Shown: positions 1 to 13,332 of the stretch, piece by piece
Layout: each line of letters opens with the position of its first letter
Position numbering within the stretch: the first letter of the stretch is position 1
From: Mucidula mucida
Lineage: Eukaryota; Basidiomycota; Agaricomycetes; Agaricales; Physalacriaceae
Direction of reading: 5' to 3'
NCBI GenBank assembly: GCA_015501055.1
Contig: JADNYV010000225.1
Location: forward strand, 1 to 57,790
DNA: 57,790 bases
The notes under the pieces: model-generated
What the model was told of the DNA's origin: nothing
The model's input: the letters and a program-made list of their open reading frames with translations, nothing else
The model's database searches: none
Translations under genes and position numbers: made by a program

Positions 1-216
1 TGAGAGCCGACTTCTGTTGGCATCCAGCACGTGTTTCCGAAGACATCAAGTCTTCTGCTGATGTCTTTAATTATGTTTGTATTCGCGTTTGAATTGATCG
101 CGCCATCTGCATCATACTTTTAGTAGTAGTATGATAGAGCCTTGTACTCTATAACTTGAACAATTTTCGTGTATCGAATGAGTCAATGACTCCTATGAAT
201 ACCCGCGATCACGATT

Positions 217-3200
217 CTACAACTGTTTGCAAACGCGCTTATGACGAGGCCAATCCTTTGTCTGGCATTCCTTTGAACAGTACCTCGCATCCTTGCACGA
301 ACCACATGTCAACTTTCCTTTTGCCCGACAGACCGTGCACTTCGGGTCCCGTATCATCTTCTCCAAATAGGACACTCCAAATAAGGGCGATATTGCCACA
401 CGTGTGGCGTAGCGCGCGAACGGTACCCACAGCGGATTCTTCTTCATTCCTTCAACGTCTTTTCCTTCTCCGCAGCTACAGATCGGATTGCTATCCATTT
501 CTTCCGTCAACGGAATCCTGGAATGACTTTTGTACTCGCACTTTTCAGTGTGTGACCAGGTGCGGCATCGTTCGACGAGCGCAGGTAGGATGTGCTTCCA
601 TATCGGAAGTTCGCCTTTGTAGATCGTGATGTGGCGCGGATTGCCAAAATTGAGGAGTTTCCCGAACGCCGCATTCATGGTTGACATAAACGCGTCCCTC
701 AAAGGGAGAACGTAACCGTCGCCTATAACGGTGGCAGATGAGGAATCATACTTCAAGCCGTTCATGAAGAAGATAGTATCACAGTTATTCGACGCGTCGT
801 CTTTCAGAATGAACACGTTTCGAACCGATCCGCCCTGGATACCGGATGCAGCTGCAAGAAGCGTGTGAATTGTGTCCTTGATCAGAGCAAGAGTGTCCAC
901 CGGGCTCTCAGATTTACTCCTCTGCTTCTTTATTAACCGGCGTTCTCGTGCAGAAAACATCGCGCCGATATGAGGGTTAAGCCAATTGTAAAGCTTCTGA
1001 GACGAAAGATCTACAGGAAGAAGTGCGTCCAAATTGACGCGGTGGATATTCCACGGTGCGAGGTGGTTGGCAGTGCCCCGAAGTACCGGAAACGGGGCTA
1101 CCCTCGTACCAAACGGTGTTGTAGTAGGAACAACGATCTGGAGGAATCTTTTTAATCACAATAACGAGATCAGAATTTGTACACTAACCTCGATGTATAG
1201 TGACTTTCGCGCCGCACGTATGAGCCCTCGCGCCCAGTCGACGGGGAAAGGAGAATGAAGGTCCTGGACAGTATTTGAGACCTGTAGTTTCAAGGTACAG
1301 GGTGCAGTCTGTTTGATGGAAGGCATCGCGCCTTTGGCCCCGAAGAGTAACTTGATTCGGTCGTTGGTCAACGAGATCTTGGCAGACAGAGATTTGACGT
1401 TTTCGGAGTGCTCGTCCAATACGACATTCCACGCTTCCACGGATCCAATTGAACCGGCAGCGCATGTCCCAGAATTCGATGGAGAAGACGGTGGCAGAAC
1501 GTCCGGAGCCTCTACCGGCAGAACATGGACATGATTTGTATCAAGGAGCTTCGCACCGAACACGTTGAGCCACGGGCCAAGCGAAGAGGCGTACACCATG
1601 ACATTGGCGGGTGTATTGCGCAGCGAGAGGTAAATTGAAATACTACTCTGCTGGTCGTGGAGGATGAGCAAGAGTGTCGGCATTATGAACGAAGCGACTA
1701 GTGGAGAATTGCCATCCCAGCCATCATGGTCTTCTTCGAACGAAATTCGTGGATTGTCGGTGGTCCCGATAGCGGTGACTCGCCCGAATGCTACTTTGAC
1801 AGACGAAAAGATATTATGCATCGAGCCACCACGCATATCGCACACCAAGGGCAATGTATTCGGTTTGGCTTTCAACGATTCCAGACCCGGAGCGGAACGA
1901 GGAACAACGAGAATGACCCGAACCGCAGTCGGGACACTTTTCCAGCTAGAGAAGATCCCTTTAAGTGGAAGACGCATGCGATACGCATCCATCACATGGA
2001 GACCGTGATTGTATAGCTGGACATAGAAGTCCTGCGCATTGACAGTGTCCATTTTGCGCTCAGCGTCATTGTCCTGGAGCTCGAAAAAACGATCCATGAC
2101 AATTGACCATTTCGGACCGTATAACTGTAATCGCTGCTGGAGCAACTCCAACAGAGCAACAAAGGTTTCCCGATTGTAGAAAACAATATTTGACATTGAC
2201 AATGCGCGCCTTATATCTTGCCGAGGAAGCTTTAGCTTGCGGAAGTACGCTAACGCGTCCTCTTCGCTGAAGAAGGAGCCATACAACCCGTACAAGTAGG
2301 TCCCCAACTGTTGGTGATCAAAAGTTGGTACCGTCGACGCGTCATCCAGCGTCGGCGCTTTCCATGTCATAGTCTGATGTGATTGCGTAGAATTCATGGA
2401 GATTATGGACTTGGCTAAAGCCTCGTGTACGTTTGAATGCGGCGTGAAGCCTGACACGAAATCGACGGGAACCAACCCCAACAACAAACCAAGGACAGTG
2501 ATGTCACTATATAGCGAGTCCGTGAAGTGTTTTGTAACATCTTCGTCCGCCCCAGTGAGAAGAAATTCCGTGTATAGGACGTACGACGGGGTATCTCTGA
2601 TGGAGAGTAAAGGGGCAGAGATAATGAGAACATTCCAAAGTCCAATGTGGTCGTTTAAATTGGATGTGTCAATGACGTTGAACCTCGAGGGACATGCATT
2701 ATTCCCTTGCAAGTAATCCAAGCTCAGCGTCACTGATGTCGCCTTCCATTGGCGAACGGGTATAGACGTTTCAAGCGATCGCTTGGTATGGAAGGCGCGA
2801 AGTGCTCGACCAAATGCAATGGCATCCGCCGCGGCGAACCGAACGACAAGCGCCGTTCTCCTGCTCTTAGGATCAAGCGCAGCCCGGTACCCGTTGCACC
2901 AAGCTGCGAATTGGGACTGTGCGCTCCTCCTGATCGTTGTTGGATCCACAGTGACCAAATCGGGAGCACCCGCCAGGTCTGGGGCGAGATGGAAAAGGGA
3001 GAGTGGATCGGTGCCATAGTGCACGTGGAAGCCCTTGCCACCAAGGCAGTAGAGGAAAGTGGGATTGATATGAGAAGCCTCTTTGATTGGTTTCGCATCT
3101 GTATACGTCGTCCCCGTAGTCCAGAACTGCCGGAAAGATTGATTGGCAGTGACCAGACTAAAAGCCATGAGAGGGCCAAAAGCGCGTGAAGCAGGCGCAG

Positions 3201-3862
3201 CGCCAGGGAGTTTCTTCAATGCTGCAGCGCAACCAGCGGCGAACGTCTCCTCCGTCTCCTGCCTTCGTTGGGGACTGAGAGTTTCATAGTCAACCCAAAG
3301 CTGCCAGTGTCGACGGAGATCGGGAAGGGTATTAGCGGTGCAGAATTTAAGCACGCCGCCGTACGAAGATGCCTCCCATTTCTGGAGGGTGGAGGAGATA
3401 TCGAGCAGCTTCCGACTTTGATCGATGATAGCGGCAAGCGTGGTCTGGTCGACCTTCATATGAAAAAAGGAGTCCCAAATGATACCAGCATCCGTGTATT
3501 GGTGGTCGATAATCATGGTGAACAGCATAACGTTCCGCGCTAGGATGCGAACTCAGCCGTTGATGAAGACCTGACGAAACCAATGCTCACCCAAGACCGC
3601 GGGATCGATATCACAACAAGTGAAATCTAATTTTCGAGAACCTATAAGAACCTTCAGTACGCACTAGGTGAAACCAGGCGTGTAACGTACTCTTGACGGG
3701 CTCGTTGAAAACCGTGAAGAGAATATTCCTCGGGTCGCCACACCCAAGCAGCAAGATATCTGCATCATCGTCGAATCCGACATCGCGATTCAGGTTTACG
3801 GCGGGGGTGTTCCCCAACGGATAGAAATAATAGGCTCCGGGCCATATGACAGGGGATGCCAT
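217..3862 (-). CDS. DUF4470 and MYND zinc-finger protein
   Basis: Four exons: 3691..3862, 3591..3641, 1189..3539 and 217..1137. They join in frame to about 1164 aa. I chose the start at 3862 because family members begin just before the motif YFYPLGNTPAVNL. The N-terminus carries the DUF4470 signature: LLLGCGDPRNILFT, then LDFTCCDIDPAVLARN assembled across two introns. The last 40 residues are a MYND finger with the Cys/His ladder CTVC, CGSC, YCSKEC and H-KRVC. MYND fingers usually bind proline-rich peptides of partner proteins. The role of DUF4470 is unknown, although the architecture is common and often multi-copy in mushroom genomes. The centre (about 700 aa) has no motif I recognise. Seen: reading frame, splice sites and motifs. 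Inferred: nuclear or cytoplasmic scaffold-type role. The next gene upstream, REV1, lies about 310 bp away on the same strand. Confidence 0.9.
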
Positions 3863-4174
3863 TCCAAGTGACAGGCCTGACGGTGAGAGGGTAAGTTGCG
3901 AGTGTGTTGGACACGAGGTGCACATTAAGTTAAAGTTTGCGGAGATGCGCAGGACCTCGGCCACTGAGGCCGAACGTATAGTTGCCCAGGAAGTATGTTC
4001 GACTTTTGTTTGATCGACGCGATGCGGTAAACCCTACCAGCAAAGTGTTTAACCAAGGACAAAGAAAGGTGAGGAAAACTCACCACGAGTAGTAACAGGT
4101 ACAGAAAGCAATACTAACTACTAGATACCTTATGTAGACAAAAGATACACACATACACAGATACAGTAAAACAC

Positions 4175-7100
4175 TCATTTAAAAGATAATCTAAAGCCCA
4201 ACTTGATACGAGCAGCAACGTCGATATTCATCTTGACCTCCCTAAATGCCCGCCACCACGCATCGCCAACCACCTTCTTCCGCGTCGCATCCTCATCACC
4301 CTCCGCCACATCCACATCTGCATGCTCATACTCCTTCCAATGTCGCCTTAACAGCACCAACCACCACTTGACAACGGCCACCGCCCTCTCCACCCCAACG
4401 CCACCGTCCGAATTAACACACCCCACCAAAAACTTCTCGAAATATTGCACATCCTTCTCATTCGGCGCAACCTGCGTAAACCGCGCAACCCACTCTCCAA
4501 TAATCCGCTGCACATCGTCCGTCTCCGTAAATGCCAGCTTTTCTCCCTTCGCCCTCCCACGCTGCCTCAACAGCACCGGCACAGGATAGATCGCATGCGG
4601 GGGCGGCCGTCTCGTAATTCCATCCAGCGAATACAGCCTTGCCCGTGGCCGAAGCCCCAACCACTCCCCTGTTACCTCCGGGATCCCGCCTTCGCTTTTC
4701 AACAGTCGCGCGCGTGTAAGTTGTTCCCGTTGAATACTCGTCGGCAGCATCCAAAACACCTCCGGGTCGAGATTCAGCTTCTGCAGATCCTCATCTGACA
4801 TACGCAGCCGCGCAGTGACGCCCTGTCCTCTCTGCTTCCCAAAAAAATTCGCCTTCTTCTTGCCTGCCCTGCTAGGCGCCAGCTGGTTTGTGATGCGCTT
4901 GACATTGACACCGTGCAAACCGCGAGCAGGAAAGAGATTGTTCGGTCTAGAGCGAGAACGGTTCGACGGCATGTGTGGGTTGATGGGTCTCCGTCGCCGC
5001 CTCCCATTGATGTACGGAGATTCAGATCGTTTCTTGTATTCCTGGTCAAACTCTTGACGTACGTCAGGCGGCAGGGCTTGGTAAACAGACTGGTCAAGTT
5101 GAGAGTACGCAGGCAGCGTGAACTTGGTTGGTTCTGGCGGAGGCGGGGAATTTTGATTTATAGCTTCGGGAGAGGCGGGTGGAGGAAGCGGTATCACAGG
5201 CCGAGGAAATCGCTTTGTCGTGCCAGCTGTTGCGTGAAAAGGGAGCGTGCGTTGTCCTGCCGGAGCAATCCCATTTTTCGACTCCAGTCTCTGTATTTGG
5301 ATTCCAAGGCCCCGAAGTTCTTTTGGATCGAAAGCGAAAGCCTTCAACATTCGCCAAGCATGGTCACCGATAACTGTCTCATCGTTGGTCGCTCGACCAG
5401 ATGGGTCCGCTAAAGATCCCTGTTTGTTAAAAATCTCGCATGCACCGTGACCAAGGAACTGGAACTCAAGTCAGCAAATATCAGACGCCAACTTCAGTAA
5501 AAACAGACCTTCGGAGGCTCAACCGGCGCCGTAGGGTCTCTCTTCATGACCTTCACCGTAATCGAACGACCCAACATCTGCGCATCATCCAACCGTTTTT
5601 TCACTTCAGTTGCCATCTGTCTAACGAACACCTCCGCCTGCTCGTTACTCTCAAACCGGATCCCATAGTTGATTTCGCACGAGACAGACTTTCTCGGCTT
5701 GTCCGACTCCAGTATCTTGTCATCAATGCCGCGGATCGCGTTATATAGTGTGTCGCCGGTGGCCTTGCCCAGCGCATCACAGAGCGCTGCCCGACTCTTA
5801 TTCGCCAGCTCCCCAAGACAGGCTGTACCGAGCTTCTCTACCGCCTTTTCCTTCGCCGAGCGGCCGAAGCCGTGCAAATCGGAGATGGTCAAGGGGGCGA
5901 TGAAGGCCTGCGCATCGACTTCCATAAGGTGATACGATCCTGCGGGTTTCGCTTTTCGTGTGGCTAAGCGCGAGAGAAGGATGTTGTGAGATATCCCGAT
6001 GGAGACTTCGCACCCTGTAGCTCGTTTGACTTGAGCGCGAATTGTCTCTGCAAACTCTTTGGCGGGGTCTACGGTGATTTTTGCTTTGGCTCTGAGTCGG
6101 TTCACCGTTTTCGTCACTTCGATGAGAGCTTCATCGACAGACACGGCTTGCAGATCCTCTGCATGGGACATGAGTACGGTGTAGAACTGGAGGGATAGTT
6201 GTTTATACCTGTTACGCCATTCAGACAATGCAAAGACCGTAGAAAACACGTACAGTTCAAATTCATAGGGCATAGTTAGAATCGTTGGACAAAGCTTCCT
6301 CGCTTGCTGTAAACTCATCCCATTCTTGATCCCAAATTCTCTCGCCTCGTAGCTGCAACTAGCGATTTCGCTGGTGCTTCCGCCCCCACCCTGCGCGCCC
6401 TGTGAATGACATACGACCACCGGTTTTCCTTTTAGCTCGGGCCTCTTGAGTAGTCCCGCCGAAACGAAGAAACAATCGAAATCGCAATGCATGATAACCC
6501 TATCCTCGGGCATCTCCTTCGCTTTCCCTTTCCCTTTCGTCGGAGAGCGCATGACGAATTCGACTCCTCGCATGCTCACTCCGCCAGCAGTAGCTGCATC
6601 TTCCTCTGCAGCGACTTTTCCAGAAGCCTCCGCCGACTCAGCGCGTACCTGAGCCTCTTGAACGAGATCCTTCAGCTCTGCTTTCCAAGTGGAAAGATGA
6701 TGAAGACGAGAGTTTTTATAATAACCTTGGATAAAGTCTGGGGCGACGGAAGTATGCGCATTGCGCCATTCTGGCTTGGCCATGGCTCTCTGAGCGAATG
6801 GGTTGGAGTCATGCGAAGCATATGAGGGTGTCGTAGATGAAAGCTCAGCAGTGTGGAGCGGCCTCGCTTTCCGGCCCTGTGTGGCGTCTGTGCGATCTGG
6901 GGGTGTGTATATGAAGTCCTGCCAAGGTAAAAGGACTCCTTGGGCAGCGCTATCGACCAGCCATTCAGGGCGAACAACCTTCATGTTTTGAAATTCGCGA
7001 ATTTTAGCTGGCGTGAGAGAACAAGTCAAAATATGTGTACTACGGCTCCGTCAACGGATATATGCGTTAAAAAAGACGTGAAACATACACTAGACCTTTA

Positions 7101-7572
7101 TTGACAAGGTAAGGCTGAAACACGCCCCCATGGGACACGATGATCTCGCGTAGCACCTGCACTGACGGCGATGTCCAGCCATTTATCTATAGATGGTAAG
7201 CTGGTTGCTGAACGTAAGAGCGACACCTACATATATAGCCAGACCGCTGAACAGGCCAGTCCCGGCTGACTCAAATGTCGAGTTCTGGATCTGTAGTTTG
7301 GCGCGCTTCCTCTGCATGTATTCGCCAAAATCGCCGAAATGCGCGACTCCGTAGATGTCTTCATCGTCTTCGCGCGGTCGTTTCCTGTCCTCCTGTGATA
7401 GCCTGTGATCCCCCTTCAAGGCCAGCTGGTTGGGAGGATATTGACCGGGAGGCGGATTGTCGCTGGGTGCGCCAGGCTCGCCTGGTAGTATGACATGCTC
7501 CAACGCCTCAAGAAATGCTGGGTCGTCGTCAGAAAAGTAGTCAGTTGACTGACTCCCGGAAGGAGCGGGCAT
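4175..7572 (-). CDS. REV1: DNA repair protein REV1, Y-family deoxycytidyl transferase
   Basis: Exons 7231..7572, 7089..7186, 5509..7039 and 4175..5458 give about 1084 aa. The order is that of REV1. An N-terminal BRCT domain contains INGWTSPS, IIVSHGGVFQPYLV and VRPEWLVDS. The Y-family polymerase core follows, with the catalytic acidic motifs MHCDFDCFFVS and SVDEALIEV and the FGIKNGMSLQQARKLCP segment, and then the little-finger domain. Two ubiquitin-binding motifs are visible as repeats around ALPPDVRQEF and MLPTSIQREQL. The C-terminal domain normally docks Pol zeta (Rev7) and other translesion polymerases. Known family role: inserts dCMP opposite abasic sites and scaffolds error-prone bypass in the nucleus. 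The BRCT domain is split by two introns whose splice choices are fixed by domain continuity. Catalytic residues appear intact. Confidence 0.95.
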
Positions 7573-8931
7573 CAGAGTAAGATATATTCGTAGAGCTCGT
7601 CGCTGTCGTGACTGCTGTCTTCGTCAATGAGGCGTTGTTGATGTTGACGCGGAGATGGTGGTGGTGAGAGTTACAGCGTTCGATCGCGGTGAGCGGGACG
7701 GCTCCGTCGGCATCTTCTGATCACGTGAGCGGCCCCGCTTGCTCTGTGCGACGTGTCCTTCAAGAGCTGACTCCACACTTTTCAGCTTCTACTCCAGTAC
7801 TTGCGCCAATTCTAGAGTGATTTTTGAAGTTGGAGCTAGACCACGACTATTTCCTGGTCGTATTATGTATCAATGGTTGGTCTCTTGGGCTCCAATACAA
7901 CTGCTGGCGCGCGCCCCGTTGGTTCCATAGTAGAATACTCGTCTGCACAATCGGTGAAACAAGATTCTTTTATTCGATAGCAAACTCAGTGTTCTCTGAT
8001 TTTCTCTTTGAAGTTTGCTGGCCGCAGCAAAGCGACTGGAATTGGCTTGAGAAAGAAAGGACTGAGAGCAGAGAAAGGTATCGGGATCGTTTGAGTGCCC
8101 AGTATGTACGCTAGGAGTCAAATGAAAAGCAGAAATCGGGTAATAGGTACGAGTATAGAGAGAGTGAGCACTGCACCGTCAATGCAAGACGTGATCGACG
8201 GTTATTGCTGCCCAACTCAAGCGCAACTCGGCTCTCACTTAGCCACGCCAGACGTCCGCGCGCAAATGTGTAATCTTCTTGAGTTCATCATCATCGACCA
8301 GTACACGGCGATACCGCGGGAATACAACCACGTGAATCTGATTCCTTCCGTCCATCATCTTCATCATCATCATCATCATCAATTACTCGGCACGGACCTA
8401 TTCATCATCGGCCTCCGAAAATGTGCACTCACATTGCGCCAGTAATCTGCTAAAGTTTACTATCAGGGTGGCATGTAGTGCCTAGACGTTCCTTGTTGTC
8501 GAGAGGTGAGCCAACTTCCGGAAGGATCGTTCCAGACACCACTCCTTCAACTAGATTTCTCCGCTATATACTCCAGCTTCATTTGATCGAGTTTCTTCTT
8601 TTCGTACTGTGTTGAATGCTGGTGATTGATGATACGGTCAATAACACTTTACCCCCGACATCTTCCTGAGGCGCGCGCCACATTTCTTGTTTCTTTCGTA
8701 CAGTGCATCATACCAGGATCGACTTGACGTGTAATCGTCTTGCTGTTGGGAGGGCCTGGATGCGACGTGCCTCTGCAACCTCCATTCCATTTCACCGGTG
8801 CCTGTAAACTGTGCATTTCATAATGTGTCTCGGCTTCATGCTCCCTGATTCCAGACTATAAAGGCCAACATGCCCCAAACGTGAATTTCATTGATTCCCT
8901 CCCTTCGCCCTACATTCTTTTCGTGTCCGCC
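7573..8931. other. intergenic region between REV1 and the TmpA-like gene
   Basis: These 1.36 kb separate two divergently transcribed genes and should hold both promoters. Short open frames (for example 8095..8445) lack recognisable domains and plausible splicing. A (CAT)n run near 8354-8380 is low-complexity sequence. I see no tRNA, transposon or confident gene. Confidence 0.5.
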
Positions 8932-11124
8932 ATGCCGTCGTTTTCTTCCATCGACGACGCGGAAAAAGGACACGCCGATGAGATCTACTCCGTAGATAGC
9001 CACGACTCGGCGCCGACGCTTGTCTATCATGAGGCGCAGAAGAAGTCACTTGGACAGGCCAATTTCGCGACAATCCAACTTGCGCTCCCATCCAAGGAGC
9101 TCAGCGCGAAGGAGCTGGCTCTCATTCGTGGTCCGACCAAGAAGCCTGCCAGCAGCTGGGTCAAGTTCAGGTTATGGTACAATGCTTACAAGTGCGTTTC
9201 TTACCACACCGCCTACGCGTTTTCTCATGGCTGTGCGCAGACGTTTCTTCACGATCGCTTTCCTATTCAACTTCATCTCATTGTTGTGCGCGGCAACTGG
9301 CCGTTGGCAGTACCCGAGGGATTACACCGGCGCGTGGATTTTGGGGAACCTGCTTTTCGCCATACTCGTGCGAACGGAGCTGTTTGGCCGTATCCTGTAC
9401 GCCGTCCTCAATGCCGCGTTCGCCAAGGTACGTGGTGTCCCTCGTGTTTTCCCCACGTATTCAACGGATAATCATACAGTGGCCGCCCCTCTGGTTCCGC
9501 TTAGGGATTTCCTCTTCGCTGCAACATCTTGGCGGCATTCATTCAGGATGTGCATCGTCAGCAATCATGTGGTTGATCTTCAAGGTCTCCCTCGTTTTCA
9601 AAGACCACTTCAACCTCCATAATGCCATCCTTGCCATGGGTGTCATGACGAATCTGGCCGTCGGCTTCGCTCTGTTATCGGCACTCCCCTGGGTTCGCAA
9701 CAATCACCACAAGTAGGCCACCCCACGATCACCCAGGCACCTTAAGCTAACTGTTGAGCAGTGTTTTCGAGAGATATCATCGATCCTTCGGATGGTGAGT
9801 TATTCATTTGACATTTCGATGTCGACATGCGCTGACGTCGCATTTTGCAGGCTTGGTCTTGTGTTCAGTGAGATCATCCTCGTACCGGCTATGTCCTGAT
9901 CTAACGAGACACAGCTTGGGTCTTTGTTTTCCTCGGTGATAGCTATGACAGCACGACCAAGACTTTCCACCCAGGCAGGGTTGTACACCAACAGGACTTT
10001 TGGTTTTGTCTATTCATGACGGTCTTGTGAGGGGCATCTTCGCTGTACTTTGCCGTCGTACTAACAATGCTCCAAGGATTATCTTGCCTTGGCTGACTGT
10101 TCGCCGGGTTCCTGTTCAAATAGAAATTGTGCGTAGAGAACGTTCCTGTAGCTTTTGTTCGTGTACTGAAGCGCACCTCATAGCCGTCATCCAAGGTCGC
10201 TATTATCAAGTTGGACCGAGGAATGCAGCAAGGTCTTATCTGCCGAATTTCGCATGGCCCCCTCTGGGAATACCACGCATTGTGAGCTGTTACTTGTTCA
10301 TAATACGGACAGCTCTAATCCGTCCCGACAGCGGCACAATCAGTGAAGGCGTCGCATCCAAGACACACTATCTTATTGCTGGCGTTCAAGGAGACGTGAG
10401 TACCGGGTCTTTCTGGCGTTCTTATCTTCATCTATGTCCAGTTCACCCGGAGTCTGGTTGATAATCCTCCCACACATCTCTGGACTCGGCAGCTCAGGGT
10501 AAGGGTACAGATTGTACCGTATTAGCGCTCTCGTTTACACACGTGCTAGTTCGCTGCCGTTGGTAACTCTTCGACCTTGTATCGTCGCGGTGTTCGTGTT
10601 TGTACCGGTACCGGTTTAGGCGCATGTCTTTCTACCTGTCTTCAGGTACGTCTACAACAAGTCCCGGTAAACTACTCCTAACTCGCTTCGGTAGAATCCC
10701 AATTGGTGAGAACCTTCAACGGTAGCGCGGAAGTTGTGCTGAACAAAGTCTTCAGGTATCTTCTTTGGATGGGCTCGGACCAGGAAAAGACGTTCGGACC
10801 TACCATCTCCAATCTCATCAAGAAGAACCTCTATCCTAACCGAGTGACGCTTTGGGATTCAAAGGCTCGTGGTACTCGGCCAGATTCCGTCAAGATCATC
10901 AAGGACATATATCAAGCTTGGGGTATGTTGGACGGTGCCATGCTCTTTAACTTACTAACACGTTTCAAAGGAGCGGAAGTCGTTATCATCACTAGCAATG
11001 CCCAAGGAAACAAGGAGATGACCGAAGGTCTAACGGCTGCTGGTATCCCCAACTTTGTAGGTGGCCGCCTCTTTAGTTTTCCCATTTCGTTGACGCGAAG
11101 TAGGGAACACTCTGGGATTTCTGA
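8932..11124 (+). CDS. TmpA-like multi-pass membrane protein (flavoreductase-like C-terminus)
   Basis: Fifteen exons join in frame to about 497 aa: 8932..9191, 9241..9427, 9480..9712, 9762..9794, 9851..9867, 9915..10026, 10077..10128, 10184..10281, 10332..10395, 10442..10498, 10550..10645, 10695..10705, 10756..10922, 10971..11056 and 11104..11124. The N-terminal half has several hydrophobic segments, with LGNLLFAILVRTE and HLGGIHSGCASSAIMWLIF, and a PWVRNNHHNVFERYHR loop. The C-terminal half has GMQQGLICRIS, GVQGDFTRSLVDNPPTHLW, a glycine-rich CTGTGLGACLS and the terminal GTLWDF. This matches fungal TmpA proteins and the related membrane region beside adenylate-forming reductases. Aspergillus TmpA was linked to developmental signalling. 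The substrate here is unknown. Two exons are very short (17 and 11 nt), and each is required to keep the frame. Confidence 0.85.
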
Positions 11125-11680
11125 TTCGACCTTGACATTTCTATAGCGCTCTCTCTTGTTGAGAAACGACGACCGGCTCGTCGCTTCCCAAGTTATGGCC
11201 TCTTATAGTCTCCCCTCCGTATATACTCTCGTTTCCACGCACATTCTCTTGTACAGCACCATCGTTTACACCTCACTCTTTTGTATGACCCGTACGACTC
11301 CACAACGAGGACAGCAGGCTGTCTTTGGTACGTCAACGCTTTCGCTACTTTGGATTGCACTGCTCACTAGTTTCTTAGGACGACTACTGACGTCTTTCAT
11401 GAGAGCGAGGGCTTCTCGATGCTGTTGTATTACCAGTTATTTCTATCTTTGGGCTTCTTTCGGATACATACTACATCTAAAACATTGCTGGCATTGTATT
11501 ACCACACCATACCGGAATCTGTCGACTAGGATCGTCTCGATCTTTGGAATATACCTCGACCCACCATCTACTACGGCTGTTTGCGGACTACTAAACGTAG
11601 CGTTCGTGCAAGTGATCAATATGTGCGCATGGCTGGTAAGATATTGTGAAATCAAACGAGAGTCCTGGTACATGAGAGTA
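11125..11680. other. intergenic region
   Basis: This space lies between the 3' ends of two convergent genes. An open frame at 11156..11707 has no recognisable domain and partly overlaps the end of the hydrolase gene on the other strand. I see no RNA gene or repeat. Confidence 0.5.
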
Positions 11681-13332
11681 CTAATTAAGTGTCCTGGATG
11701 TAGATAAATATCCGATTATATCCATTGTCCTATGCCAAACTGCTGAACCAAGAAATAGTAATGAAAGTCCTGCCAACACCATTTGAGACGACGGGAGTAA
11801 TGAGAGTGCCGCGTCAGAGTCGTCGCTTCCCGAGTCCGAACCAGACGCTGAAGAGACATCGGTTGAAGTTTTGTTATAGTCAAATCGGAAGAGCTAACGC
11901 GAATGTTAGTGTGTACGAAGCATATTCACTGCAACGACAGACCTTGTCAATCCCATCGGCACTCTGCATCATTTCGACGTTATCGTGCGATGCGCCCTCC
12001 ACCCAATCGACCGTGGTGTTCTGCGGCATTCCGCCGTCCATGCCTTCCAGCATGGAAACAAAGTTTTGACCTCGCGTGAGGTGAGACGTTCCCTGGGTCT
12101 AGGGAACCGATACAACGCGTAAGCGCAGTCAATGAATGGCGCTCTAGAAAGACCTACCATCGCTTCGCAACGCGTATCGCCCGCACCATCATCTGCTAAG
12201 CCCCAAGCATAATGAGCCTTCCGTTCACGATAACGTTCGACGAGACCAGAGCGTTCAAGCTTGTTCGCCTTGGCAGTGGCATATCCGGGGATGGTACCAG
12301 ACAGTCCGTACTTATAGTCGTCGATACCGGAGCATGAGGAATTAGCGATGGGTCGGTCCTCAGTGAGCCACAAGATCGATCCGGGGTTTGCTGCGCAGAA
12401 CATCAGTCAGCAGGTATTGGAAGGCATCTGATGACAGACCAATCCAGTAGTGCAATTTGTCGTCGTTTTTAACGCTGTTACGGAGAGCAATATACCTTTG
12501 GGCCATCTGTGCTCCCGCAGAATGACCGGCGATTACGACAACCTGGAATTGACGTGAGGAACAGTGATCTTCGTCGACGAAAGAACTGACGTTGAGGTTG
12601 GGATACATATCGGTATCCATGTAATAATCGACGAGCGAATCGAGTACATCGTAGCTGCTAAACTCCGATATTGAGTCAGGCCCGATGTTGTAGTGTCCGC
12701 TGATCCAGGTCGTGTCTCCCCAAACCAGTTGGTCGCTCTTCGCAGCACCGGCAGAGAGATCATTCGCGTTGAAGAAGCATGGTCCCATGATGGATATCTC
12801 CTCGCGTTTGAGGCTAGAGTCGTTGGCGTTCGCCACATAGAGGGCGTTGTTCATCACATTCCAATCTTAGGACAGCTATTATTAACCGAACATGTGGACG
12901 GAGGTAGGTCGACGTACAGTACCAACAATCACGAGGCTATAATAGAACGAACGGTCACTAAATATACAGTAGTTTTCCGAACGAAAAGCGGACGCACCTT
13001 GCCAGGAAGGATAATAACAGCACGCTTTACAGCCGATGTATCGAGACCAGCTGTTTGGTAGACGGGCTAAGTTACATAGTGAGCTCATGAAACAATGGTA
13101 GACATGATGCACGCACCAGTTTCGCGCCCTTCTTCTTATTCACAACCCAGTCCGGATAGGCCGTGGCGTCGGTAATGTTGGGGAACTCTTGCCATCCACC
13201 GTCGGTGCTTCCTGCTACTGTGGGATCAGGATTACTTGTGGCGCGTCCAGCAAGATACTGCGCGGGCACGTCGCTGTAGGACGCGAGAGAGGCAGAGAGA
13301 AGAGAAAAGGGAAGGAGAAGGTGGAAGATCAT
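11681..13332 (-). CDS. secreted alpha/beta hydrolase with hydrophobic C-terminus
   Basis: Proposed exons: 13117..13332, 12998..13066, 12918..12936 (19 nt), 12440..12865, 12158..12390, 11943..12098 (or 11939..12098) and 11681..11847, about 429 aa. The first 20 residues form a signal peptide (FHLLLPFSLLSASLAS). Strand beta-1 is KRAVIILPGK, followed across introns by PRDCWYYWNVMNNALYVAN. The nucleophile elbow is VIAGHSAGAQMAQRY, with Ser as the likely catalytic residue. WLTEDRPIANSSC and IDDYKYGL follow, then RCEAMTQGTSHLTRGQNF. The last exon encodes a Ser/Asp-rich linker and a hydrophobic tail, suggesting a GPI signal or membrane anchor. Its exact splice donor is the weakest part of the model. 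Family role: extracellular ester or polymer hydrolysis; the substrate is unknown. Confidence 0.8.

Noticed and set aside
156..629. Plus-strand open frame over the MYND exon
   Set aside because: It is a shadow of the minus-strand gene, with no domain.
8345..8385. His-rich coding signal from the CAT repeats
   Set aside because: Simple-sequence repeat in an otherwise unsupported frame.
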